Assembly: GCA_902493795.1 (NCBI GenBank)
Contig: CABUQZ010000004.1
Location: 1-64,000 of the forward strand
Reading direction: 5' to 3'
DNA from: an uncultured Clostridium sp.
Lineage (GTDB): Bacteria > Bacillota_I > Bacilli_A > RF39 > UBA660
Length of the DNA: 64,000 bases
Shown here: positions 16,984 to 24,596 of the stretch, piece by piece
How positions within the stretch are numbered: the stretch's first letter is position 1
How the letters are laid out: each line of letters begins with the position of its first letter
The notes under the pieces: generated by a model
Seen by the model: only the letters and a program-made list of their open reading frames with translations
What the model was told of the DNA's origin: nothing
Databases searched by the model: none
Translations under genes and position numbers: made by a program

Positions 16984-17679
16984 ATGAGTAAAAATGAAAC
17001 GATAAATAAACTTATTATTTTAGTTGCTGCTATTGTAATAGGAATAACTTGTTTTTTAATAGGAAAGGAAACACAAAATAATTCTCTAAAAGAATTACCA
17101 AAACCAGAAGTATCTGAAGGAGAAAGAGGACAACTTGGAATTGATAAAAACATTAATGAAGAAACAATTGATGAATATTTAAATAGAGAAGATTCTGTAT
17201 ATCGTGATATGAGAATGTTAAAAGATCCAGGAAACTACGAAGCAATAAATGGCGATTCATATCTATCAGGATTTGTTAAAGGCTTTGAAGTAGTTCCACT
17301 TCCATATTTAGCACCTGTAACTGGTCTTCCTGAAGCAGTTGGTGATACATATAAAGGTAAAACTCTATTTAGTGTTTTGGAAGATGGAAAATATACTGCT
17401 AACTACAAAGAATCTTTAGAAATATTAGAGTATTTATTCCCAAAAGATAAATATATATTCTTAATGTGTGGTGGTGGCGGATACGCTGGTATGACTAAAA
17501 ATATGTTAGTATCTCTAGGTTGGGATGAAAATAAAATCTATGATGTTGGAGGTTATTGGTTTTATAATGGAAAAAATAATGTTAAAGTAAAAAGAGAACA
17601 AGATGGAAAAACTTCTTATGATTTCTGGAAAGTAAATTACCATAATATAGATTTTGATACATTAACTGAGGTGGAATAA
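16984..17679 (+). CDS. Membrane-anchored rhodanese-like protein
   Basis: 231 residues. One N-terminal span (about 10-28) is followed by a linker and a rhodanese-like domain (about 90-215). The candidate active Cys is in FLMCGGGGYAGMTKN, and the closing segment VGGYWFYNGK matches the family's end. Rhodaneses carry persulfide sulfur; here the domain should be extracytoplasmic. Start has AAGGAGAGATTAAT. The next gene overlaps by one base (TAATG), so both are co-translated and probably act together in sulfur or thiol chemistry at the membrane. Confidence 0.78.
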   Translation: MSKNETINKLIILVAAIVIGITCFLIGKETQNNSLKELPKPEVSEGERGQLGIDKNINEETIDEYLNREDSVYRDMRMLKDPGNYEAINGDSYLSGFVKGFEVVPLPYLAPVTGLPEAVGDTYKGKTLFSVLEDGKYTANYKESLEILEYLFPKDKYIFLMCGGGGYAGMTKNMLVSLGWDENKIYDVGGYWFYNGKNNVKVKREQDGKTSYDFWKVNYHNIDFDTLTEVE

Positions 17680-18149
17680 TGAAAAACAAAAAAATTTTTC
17701 TTGTCATTTTGACAATTATTATTGTAGGAGCTACATTATTACTTTTTATCATAAATAATAATAAAATAGAAAAGTTTTATATTGAAGATGAATATTATAA
17801 TACTGGTGGATTAACAGATGTTACAAAAGAAGAAGTAGAAAAAATGTTAGATGAGAAAAAATCATTTATTTTATTTGCTGATACTAACTTTTGTACATTA
17901 GGAGTGCCATGTAAGGACATATTTAAAGAAACATCTGAAACTAAAAAAATAAAATTGCTACAAATTTCTTTTACTGAATTTAAAGAAACTAAATTATATG
18001 ATGAAGTAAAATATGGACCAACAGTAGTAATAATAAAAGAAGGAAAAATTGTTGATTATCTAGATGCTAATAGCAAAGAAGATAAAGAACTATATCAAAA
18101 TACTGATAAGTTTTACGAGTGGTTAACTAAATATATATTGATAAAATAA
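17679..18149 (+). CDS. Membrane-anchored thioredoxin-like protein
   Basis: 156 residues with one N-terminal span (about 6-25) and an outward thioredoxin-fold domain. The segment FILFADTNFCTLGVPCKDIF places two cysteines six apart where thioredoxins have CXXC, and KYGPTVVIIKEGKIVDYL supplies the cis-Pro strand. The altered cysteine spacing means ordinary disulfide reductase activity is uncertain. It overlaps the rhodanese gene by one base and ends in a terminator, forming a two-gene unit. Confidence 0.72.
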   Translation: MKNKKIFLVILTIIIVGATLLLFIINNNKIEKFYIEDEYYNTGGLTDVTKEEVEKMLDEKKSFILFADTNFCTLGVPCKDIFKETSETKKIKLLQISFTEFKETKLYDEVKYGPTVVIIKEGKIVDYLDANSKEDKELYQNTDKFYEWLTKYILIK

Positions 18150-18168
18150 GAAGTAAACCTTCTTTTTT
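18148..18168 (+). terminator. Terminator of the rhodanese/thioredoxin-like pair
   Basis: AAGAAG / CTTCTT stem, loop TAAAC, followed by T residues. The last bases of the coding region form part of the stem. Confidence 0.7.
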
Positions 18169-18242
18169 ATTATGTTTATTTTTCTTTGTGTGATAGAATA
18201 GAATTGAGAGGTTGTAGAATATATTATAGATAGAGGGAAATA

Positions 18243-20012
18243 ATGGGAATAGTAAATGATTATATAAACAAAATAGTAAATATGATTAACAAGTCAAAAG
18301 TTAATGATGAAAAGCCATGGCTAAAATATTACGATAGAATGCCAGAACATCTTGCATATTACAATGGTTCGATGTATGATGCTGTATCAGATATTGCAAT
18401 CAAATATCCAAACTCACCAGCACTTGAATATTTTGATAGGGAGTATTCATATAAAGAATTAATCCAAAACATTGATACTATAGCAGTAGCACTAAAACAA
18501 ATAAACGTTGTAGAAAACGAATGTGTAACAATATGCATGCCAAATATGCCTGAAGCAATATTCATAATTTATGCTGTAAATAAAATAGGAGCAATCTGTA
18601 ACATAATACACCCCTTAAGTAAAGGTCAAGATATTAAAGATGCCATGGAAGAAGTAAACTCAACTGTATTATTTACAACAGATGTAACGTATCCTAATGT
18701 TAAAGATTTAGGAATAAAGACAATCATTGCCTGCAATGTAAGCAACAGCATGAATACTATCTTAAGACTTTTATATAACACTAAAAATAAAGCTAATATG
18801 AGATATGATGACTCTGTAATTGACTGGAAAAGTTTTGTAAAAAAAGGAAATTTAGTCGAAAACACACATGTCAATAGATCAAAAAATGACCCAGCTGTAA
18901 TAATTTATAGTGGGGGAACAACAGGAAAAACTAAAGGTATAATGTTATCAAACTTATGCTTTAATTCAATTTCAAAGCAATGTGAATATGTCTGCGAAGA
19001 AGCAAAACCAGGATATTCTATATTATCAGCACTTCCAATTTTCCATGGTTTTGGACTATGTGTATGTATCCATGTTCCACTTACTATTGGATTAAAATGT
19101 ATCTTAATTCCTAAAATAAATATGGCTAAAATTAATAAAACAATTATGAAGAAAAAGCCAAATTTATTACCAGTAATACCTAGTATGCTAAATGTAATAG
19201 TAAAAAACAAGAGTTTAGGACCAAAAAGCTTTGAAAGTGTCAAAGTAATACTAAGTGGAGGAGACTATTTAAGTGCAGAGTTAAGAGATAAAGTAGAAAA
19301 ATACTTTAGGTCTTGTGGTTCAATTGCAAAAATTCAAGTTGGATATGGTTTATCTGAAGCAACAGCATTTATATCAGCAACATGTGCAAGCGTTAAAGAA
19401 AGAGATAACATAGGAATAGCAAACCCAGATAATATAATTAAAATATTCGAGCCATATACAGATATAGAAAAGAAATATGATGAAGTAGGAGAAATCTGTG
19501 TTAAAGGACCTAGTGTAATGCTAGGATATGTAAATGATGAAGAAGAAACAGAAAAAGTTTTATTCAAGCATTATGATGGTGAATACTGGTTACACACTGG
19601 AGACTTAGGATACCTAGGAGAAGATGGAGTACTTCATTATTCATCAAGACTAAAAAGAATGATTATCTCAAATGGATATAATATTTATCCACTTGAACTT
19701 GAAGAAATAATTTGCAAATGTAAATATGTTGATTCCTGCGTAGTAGTAGGAGAAAAACATAAAATAAAACAAGAAGTTCCAAAAGCTGTAATTGTCTTAA
19801 AAAAAGAATACGAGTTAACTAACAAAATAAAAGATGAAATAAAAAAATATTGTGAACAAAACATAGTAAAATATGCAGTTCCATATGAGTATGAATTTAG
19901 AGAAAATTTACCAATAACTAAAATAGGTAAAGTAAATTATAGAGAACTTCAATCAAAAAAAAATAAAGAAGAAAATAACTCTAAAAAAGAAAAGAAAAAC
20001 AAAAATAAGTAA
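18243..20012 (+). CDS. AMP-forming acyl-CoA/acyl synthetase
   Basis: 589 residues of the ANL adenylating superfamily. The phosphate loop is YSGGTTGKTKGI, the substrate-site motif GYGLSEATAF, the hinge motif YWLHTGDLGYLGEDG with SSRLKRMI, and the C-terminal catalytic Lys lies in TKIGKVNYREL. It likely activates a fatty acid to acyl-AMP and acyl-CoA. A close paralogue of the same architecture sits at 37562 inside a lipid operon. The C-terminal tail is a run of Lys, Glu and Asn. Monocistronic with its own terminator. Confidence 0.88.
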   Translation: MGIVNDYINKIVNMINKSKVNDEKPWLKYYDRMPEHLAYYNGSMYDAVSDIAIKYPNSPALEYFDREYSYKELIQNIDTIAVALKQINVVENECVTICMPNMPEAIFIIYAVNKIGAICNIIHPLSKGQDIKDAMEEVNSTVLFTTDVTYPNVKDLGIKTIIACNVSNSMNTILRLLYNTKNKANMRYDDSVIDWKSFVKKGNLVENTHVNRSKNDPAVIIYSGGTTGKTKGIMLSNLCFNSISKQCEYVCEEAKPGYSILSALPIFHGFGLCVCIHVPLTIGLKCILIPKINMAKINKTIMKKKPNLLPVIPSMLNVIVKNKSLGPKSFESVKVILSGGDYLSAELRDKVEKYFRSCGSIAKIQVGYGLSEATAFISATCASVKERDNIGIANPDNIIKIFEPYTDIEKKYDEVGEICVKGPSVMLGYVNDEEETEKVLFKHYDGEYWLHTGDLGYLGEDGVLHYSSRLKRMIISNGYNIYPLELEEIICKCKYVDSCVVVGEKHKIKQEVPKAVIVLKKEYELTNKIKDEIKKYCEQNIVKYAVPYEYEFRENLPITKIGKVNYRELQSKKNKEENNSKKEKKNKNK

Positions 20013-20016
20013 AATT

Positions 20017-20042
20017 AGATGGTTAAATCCATCTTTTTTTTT
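20017..20042 (+). terminator. Terminator of the first acyl-CoA synthetase
   Basis: AGATGG / CCATCT stem, loop TTAAAT, then nine T residues. Confidence 0.85.
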
Positions 20043-20135
20043 AATAAAAATAGTATACGTGTTATAATTAAATCTAGATGATTAATTATATAATGAATAA
20101 AATAGAAGAACTATTTTGAAATGTAGGAGGTTTTT

Positions 20136-20834
20136 ATGAATGTAATCGTAAGATTAGGAAATAAAAAATATTACTATTCACCAGTATTCGGAATTTTTAA
20201 AGATTCACCAAGTGACGAACTTTGGGATATTTATTACATTGTTTTAAATGAAACCCAAGATAAACTAATAAAAGTAAATGCGTATGAAGTTGGTGAAAAT
20301 TTAGATAGAAGAGTTCTAGAACTTGATAGAAATACAGAAGGATTAATTCTTAACGAAGAAGGTTTTGGTTGTGTTGAATTCTTAAACGAAAAAGATATTG
20401 AATCAATTATTAATGGTGAAGATATCGAAACACCAAAACTAAAAATCTGTAAAAATTTCTACGATGAAATAGAGCTTTCAGACTACAAAGAAGTTAAAAC
20501 AGAGGAAGATATAATAGATTTATTAAATCTTACTGGAAGGTTTCATGATGCGTATATAAAGAAGATTAATGGAAATGATGATAAGTTAACAGTAACGTTT
20601 GATGGTATATGGGGTTGTTCAGTAGAACTCGTTTTTGAAGAGGAAGTAATATATAAAAATACGAGATCAACAACAAATGTTGGCATTTGGTGGTATGATG
20701 CAAGCCTTGCAAAAACAGAGTCAGGCTATATCATACTTTTAGATCAAGATGGATACACTAAAGAAGATGATATTGATAACTATTCCAGTTATTTTATGGC
20801 CAAAAAACTAAAATATAAAGTAATGCCAAATTAA
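20136..20834 (+). CDS. Unknown soluble protein
   Basis: 232 residues with no signal peptide or membrane span, strongly acidic. I do not recognise the family. The C-terminal half contains RFHDAYIKKI, LTVTFDGIWGCSVELVFE and NVGIWWYDASL; the HDAYI plus WGCSVELVF arrangement resembles small bacterial proteins of the immunity or DUF type, but this is only an impression. Ribosome site TAGGAGG is strong. The following zinc-ribbon gene lies 64 bp downstream and may be separately transcribed. Confidence 0.6.
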   Translation: MNVIVRLGNKKYYYSPVFGIFKDSPSDELWDIYYIVLNETQDKLIKVNAYEVGENLDRRVLELDRNTEGLILNEEGFGCVEFLNEKDIESIINGEDIETPKLKICKNFYDEIELSDYKEVKTEEDIIDLLNLTGRFHDAYIKKINGNDDKLTVTFDGIWGCSVELVFEEEVIYKNTRSTTNVGIWWYDASLAKTESGYIILLDQDGYTKEDDIDNYSSYFMAKKLKYKVMPN

Positions 20835-20898
20835 TATTTATTTAATAACAACTTGTATGAAGAAATTAAAATAGATATAATATAATAAAGAGGTAGTT

Positions 20899-21684
20899 AT
20901 GGATAAAGAAATAATAGAATGTGAGTATTGTCATACTTTAATAACAGAAAATGATACAATTTGTCCAAAATGTGGTGCAAACTGTAGTAATGTAATAAAA
21001 AAATATAAAGAAGAAAAGCAAAAAAAAGAACAAGAAAAAATAGAAAAAGTCACAAATTTTCAAAAGGCAATTTTTTCTAGCTTTGAAAAAAAACAAAAAT
21101 TCGCTCAATATTTTGCAACTTTCATATTTTTTATAGTAGTAGTTATTATGGTAACAACTTTCATAAGAATTAATAATCATGATGACTTTTCGTTTGATGA
21201 ACATACATATGATCCTAATCCCAATCCTATAGAAGATAAAGAGGAAAAACCACAAAGCGTAAAAGTTTCATACCAAGAAACAGCAGAAACAAAAGAAATG
21301 AAAGTTATATTAGATAGTTATGATTTATATGAGTATCATTCAGATCACTTTGAACATTATAACACTCCAAATGGATACCAAAAAATAGCATTTCATTTTG
21401 AAATATATAACAAGCAAGATGAACCATTAATGACAGGTATGCTAATTGACTTACTTGCAGATGATAGTAACGTTGAACAAACAGATTTAGAACTAAAAAA
21501 AGATTTTGCAAGTTTAGTAAAAGGAAAAGAAAAATATGAAAAAATAGAATCATTACAAATTAAACCAAATTCAACTTTAAAAGGTTACATTGGATATTTA
21601 GTACCTAAAGATAAAAAAGTACTTAAATTTACTGTAGGAGACTATATAACAATTGAAATGAATAATCCAGTATATAAAGGATAA
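20899..21684 (+). CDS. Zinc-ribbon membrane protein with DUF4352-like outer domain
   Basis: 261 residues. A zinc ribbon (CEYCHT ... CPKCGA, residues 8-28) at the cytoplasmic N-terminus, a charged helix, one membrane span (about 72-92), an acidic/proline linker and a beta-rich outer domain (about 118-260) of the DUF4352-like kind. It is the first gene of a tight unit with 21697 and 22194 (12 bp and 1 bp overlap junctions). Similar cytoplasmic zinc-ribbon/membrane designs recur at 28238 and 34705. Confidence 0.72.
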   Translation: MDKEIIECEYCHTLITENDTICPKCGANCSNVIKKYKEEKQKKEQEKIEKVTNFQKAIFSSFEKKQKFAQYFATFIFFIVVVIMVTTFIRINNHDDFSFDEHTYDPNPNPIEDKEEKPQSVKVSYQETAETKEMKVILDSYDLYEYHSDHFEHYNTPNGYQKIAFHFEIYNKQDEPLMTGMLIDLLADDSNVEQTDLELKKDFASLVKGKEKYEKIESLQIKPNSTLKGYIGYLVPKDKKVLKFTVGDYITIEMNNPVYKG

Positions 21685-21696
21685 GGAAGTGTAAAA

Positions 21697-22194
21697 ATGA
21701 CACAAGAAAATGGAAATAATTCAAAAAAAATATATTATGAGTATAACTACATACTAGATTCGTTAAGTAAAGAAAGTAATGAAATACTATCAGAGAACGA
21801 AAAGATATTAAATAACGATGATTCCTTGCAGGATGCATTAGATACTATAGAAAGAATATCTCAAAGCAAAAATTATGATATGTATATGGAACTAATTAAT
21901 AGTGCTCCAATATTCTTATTTAGAAGAAAAGTAGAAAAAGTAATTCCATATTTACTTGGATTAGGACTAAAAGAAAACGAAATAGTAGAGTTATTGTGTA
22001 CATCATTTAGTAAATGCATCGAATTAAGTGAAAAAGCAAGAGATAATATGCCAATTACTGACGAAAAATATTTAGAAATCGCAAGTAAATGCAAAGATGA
22101 AATAAAAAATGGAAATATATCACCAGAAAGTTATAAAGTAAGAGTAAAAAGAATTATGAATGAACATGATGAATTACTAAGGAGATTAAAGTAA
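21697..22194 (+). CDS. Unknown helical protein, possible partner of the Doc-like protein
   Basis: 165 residues, predicted mostly helical and soluble, with no family I recognise. It contains IRKVEKVIPYLLGLG-like amphipathic helices and KNGNISPESYKVRVKRIM near the end. Its stop overlaps the start of the Doc-like gene by one base (TAATG), the junction typical of toxin-antitoxin pairs. It is more than twice the size of Phd antitoxins and has no visible Phd DNA-binding domain. An antitoxin or regulatory role is inferred from position only. Confidence 0.55.
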   Translation: MTQENGNNSKKIYYEYNYILDSLSKESNEILSENEKILNNDDSLQDALDTIERISQSKNYDMYMELINSAPIFLFRRKVEKVIPYLLGLGLKENEIVELLCTSFSKCIELSEKARDNMPITDEKYLEIASKCKDEIKNGNISPESYKVRVKRIMNEHDELLRRLK

Positions 22195-22652
22195 TGAGAA
22201 TAGAAGGTTACAATGGAGAATTCCTATCTAAAAACGATATAATTGAAATTCATAACAGTGTTTTGCAAAATGCCGGAACATCTAACATTTTAGATAATGG
22301 AAGGTATCTTGATGGAACAGGAAAAGCTTTTGATGCTGCAGTAAATGGAATATTAGCTGGATTTGGTGGAATTGACTTGTATCCATCAATAGTAGATAAA
22401 AGTTCAGCATTATGTTATAACATTATAACTTCACATGTTTTTAGAGATGGTAATAAAAGAGTAGCGAGCCTTTCTCTAATCACAATGCTAGATATAAATA
22501 ATTTACAGTGTTCATTAACAGACGAAGAACTTGCAAATATTACTGTTTTAATTGCAGAACATAAAATGGATTATAATGAATTTAACGATATAATAAATAG
22601 ATCAGTCGAACTAAAAGGAACAAAAAATAAAAATATTAGCACTTCAGCTTGA
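22194..22652 (+). CDS. Doc-type Fic-fold protein
   Basis: 152 residues. The Fic/Doc catalytic motif HVFRDGNKR (residues 81-89) and the preceding DAAVNGILAGFGGIDLYPS segment match the Doc family. Doc proteins of this motif type phosphorylate EF-Tu and stop translation. The His of the motif is present, so it should be active. Ordinary Doc is paired with Phd; here the upstream partner is the larger 165-residue protein. The stop codon TGA lies inside the CIRCE operator and -35 box of the next gene, hsp20. Confidence 0.85.
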   Translation: MRIEGYNGEFLSKNDIIEIHNSVLQNAGTSNILDNGRYLDGTGKAFDAAVNGILAGFGGIDLYPSIVDKSSALCYNIITSHVFRDGNKRVASLSLITMLDINNLQCSLTDEELANITVLIAEHKMDYNEFNDIINRSVELKGTKNKNISTSA

Positions 22653-22662
22653 CAAGTGCTAA
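22636..22662. promoter_or_regulatory. CIRCE operator (HrcA site)
   Basis: TTAGCACTT-N9-AAGTGCTAA is a perfect 9-bp inverted repeat with the exact 9-bp spacing of CIRCE (consensus TTAGCACTC-N9-GAGTGCTAA); only the innermost pair differs, symmetrically. One extra A/T pair flanks it. It covers the -35 box of the hsp20 promoter and the last codons of the Doc-like gene. HrcA should repress hsp20 from here; hrcA is not in the window. Confidence 0.92.
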
Positions 22663-22677
22663 TTATAGTGATATAGT
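22649..22677 (+). promoter_or_regulatory. Sigma-A promoter of hsp20
   Basis: TTGACA (22649-22654), 17-bp spacer, TATAGT (22672-22677). The -35 lies in the loop region of CIRCE, the standard arrangement for HrcA control. The 5' untranslated region of about 95 nt carries a small hairpin GTAGTA / TACTAC (22684-22702). Confidence 0.88.
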
Positions 22678-22777
22678 TAAAATGTAGTAAGAAAAATACT
22701 ACAGGTATTAAGGTTATATGATGTGCTACCTATAAAGGCTCTACACATAAAAAGTAAGAAAGGAAGCTGATTTATAT

Positions 22778-23197
22778 ATGATGTTAGTACCAAGAAGAAA
22801 CTATGATTTATTTGATGATATTTTTGATGATCCATTTTTTAGAGGAAATGAAAATAAACTTATGAAAACCGATATAAAAGAAAATGAGGATTCATTTGAA
22901 TTAATAATTGATTTACCTGGATTTGATAAGAACAATATCAAAATGACAATAAATGATGGTTATTTAACTATTAATGCAAAAAATGTAAATAATCACGATG
23001 AAAAAGATAAACATGGAAAATATGTAAGACGTGAAAGATATTTTGGTGAATGTTCAAGAAGTTTTTATGTAGGTAAGAATGTCACTGAAGAAGAAGTTAA
23101 AGCTTCATATAAGGATGGAGTTTTAAAAGTTGAATTACCAAAAGATGATCCAAATAAAAAAGTACCTGAGAAAAAATACATTCAAATTGAAGGTTAG
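22778..23197 (+). CDS. hsp20: Small heat-shock protein, Hsp20 family
   Basis: 139 residues. A short N-terminal arm (RNYDLFDDIFDDPF) is followed by the alpha-crystallin domain (about 28-137) with ELIIDLPGFDKNNIKM, RRERYFGECSRSFYV and the signature ASYKDGVLKVELPK. It is an ATP-independent holdase that binds unfolding proteins. Regulation is clear from sequence: a CIRCE operator overlaps its promoter. The ribosome site AAGGAAG lies rather far from ATG 22778, so ATG 22781 is also possible. Confidence 0.95.
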   Translation: MMLVPRRNYDLFDDIFDDPFFRGNENKLMKTDIKENEDSFELIIDLPGFDKNNIKMTINDGYLTINAKNVNNHDEKDKHGKYVRRERYFGECSRSFYVGKNVTEEEVKASYKDGVLKVELPKDDPNKKVPEKKYIQIEG

Positions 23198-23201
23198 TTA
23201 T

Positions 23202-23231
23202 AAACTAGTTGAGAAATCAACTAGTTTTTTT
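23202..23231 (+). terminator. hsp20 terminator
   Basis: A perfect 11-bp stem AAACTAGTTGA / TCAACTAGTTT closed by a GAAA loop, then T residues. Confidence 0.92.
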
Positions 23232-23308
23232 CTGTAATATAATAATTTATGATAAAATATAAATGAATATTAATATTAGACAATTAAAATAATTTTAAGG
23301 AGAATAAA

Positions 23309-23890
23309 ATGTTAGAAGAAAAAATAAAAAATATAATAGATAAAACTAAGGGTAAAAAAGTATCACAAAACTTAGCTTATGATGGAACATTTATAAAAGT
23401 TTTTAAGGAACAATATATCTATCCTAATGGCAAAAATGTAATAAAAGAAAGAATAATAAAAAATAAGGGTAAGAATGCTGTTATTGTTATCACAAGAACA
23501 ATAAATAATAAATATGTTTTAGTAGTTCAAAATAGAGTCGATGAAAATGTAAGTATTGAGTGGCCAAGTGGATATATTGAAGAAAATGAAGAAGTAGAAA
23601 AAGCATCAAAAAGAGAAGTACAAGAAGAAACAGGCTATATAGGAGATGAAGCAGTTGTACTAGATTCAGTAATTTCAAGTATAGGTACAGAAAATAGTAA
23701 AACATTCATTGCTTTTATAGATAATGCTAAAAAACAAGAAAATCAAAACCTAGATGAAGATGAATTTGTAAATTACATTGAGGTAACTTTTGATGAATTG
23801 ACTTATTTAATTGACAAAAAATATATATTAAGTAGTAGTAATAAACTTGCATACTATCATTTGAAAGAGATATTAGAGAGGAATAATTAA
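23309..23890 (+). CDS. Nudix hydrolase, ADP-ribose pyrophosphatase-like
   Basis: 193 residues. The Nudix box is complete: GYIEENEEVEKASKREVQEE then TGY. The N-terminal beta domain and the position of the box resemble ADP-ribose pyrophosphatases of the NudF group, which split ADP-ribose into AMP and ribose-5-phosphate; substrate remains a family-based guess. Start follows TAAGGAG. The metallo-beta-lactamase gene begins three bases after its stop, so the two form an operon. Confidence 0.88.
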   Translation: MLEEKIKNIIDKTKGKKVSQNLAYDGTFIKVFKEQYIYPNGKNVIKERIIKNKGKNAVIVITRTINNKYVLVVQNRVDENVSIEWPSGYIEENEEVEKASKREVQEETGYIGDEAVVLDSVISSIGTENSKTFIAFIDNAKKQENQNLDEDEFVNYIEVTFDELTYLIDKKYILSSSNKLAYYHLKEILERNN

Positions 23891-23893
23891 AAT

Positions 23894-24523
23894 ATGAAAG
23901 AAAATTTCGCAGTAAACTGTCAAAGTTCAATAAAAATATTAGGAAGCAAAACACTATATTTTGATCCATATTGCCTAAAAAATGATACAAATGATGCTGA
24001 TATTATCTTTATAACTCATGATCATTATGATCATTTTGATGTTGAAAGTATTAAAAAGATAAAAAAAGAAAACACAATAATAGTAGTACCTAAAACTTTG
24101 GAAAAAGAAGTAGAAAAATTATTTAAAAAAGAAAATATCTTTGTAGTTACACCAATGAATTCATATATGATAGATGACATAAAGTTTAAGACAATAAGTG
24201 CCTATAATATAAATAAAGCCTTTCATCCTAAAGAAAATGGTTGGGTTAGCTATATTGTAACAATGGATGAAACTAGTTACTACATTATGGGTGATACTGA
24301 TGTAACACCTGAAGCAAAAAAAGTTAAAACAGATATCCTATTTATTCCAATTGGTGGAACTTATACAATGAATAAAGAAGAAGCAGTAGAATTAACAAAT
24401 ATAATAGAACCTAAAATAGCTGTTCCTATTCACTATGGCAAAGTTGTAGGGTCAAAAACTGATGCAGATTATTTTGTAAAGAAAATATCTTCTAACGTAA
24501 AAGGACTTATTTTAATACCATAA
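23894..24523 (+). CDS. Metallo-beta-lactamase-fold hydrolase (UPF0173-like)
   Basis: 209 residues of the MBL superfamily. Metal motif THDHYDHFD, third ligand region GDTDVTPEAK, and closing PIHYGKVVGSK are all visible. The short size and sequence ILGSKTLYFDPY near the start match the UPF0173/UlaG-like group, whose known members hydrolyse lactones or act on nucleic-acid derivatives. Reaction here is unknown. It is co-transcribed with the Nudix gene and followed by a terminator. Confidence 0.82.
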   Translation: MKENFAVNCQSSIKILGSKTLYFDPYCLKNDTNDADIIFITHDHYDHFDVESIKKIKKENTIIVVPKTLEKEVEKLFKKENIFVVTPMNSYMIDDIKFKTISAYNINKAFHPKENGWVSYIVTMDETSYYIMGDTDVTPEAKKVKTDILFIPIGGTYTMNKEEAVELTNIIEPKIAVPIHYGKVVGSKTDADYFVKKISSNVKGLILIP

Positions 24524-24530
24524 AAATTAA

Positions 24531-24551
24531 AAACTACATTGTAGTTTTTTT
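24531..24551 (+). terminator. Terminator of the Nudix/MBL operon
   Basis: AAACTAC / GTAGTTT stem with short loop ATT, preceded by A residues and followed by a T-run. Confidence 0.75.
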
Positions 24552-24596
24552 CTTTTAATGATAATATTTAATAAGAGTAGGAAGTGAATTGATAAT

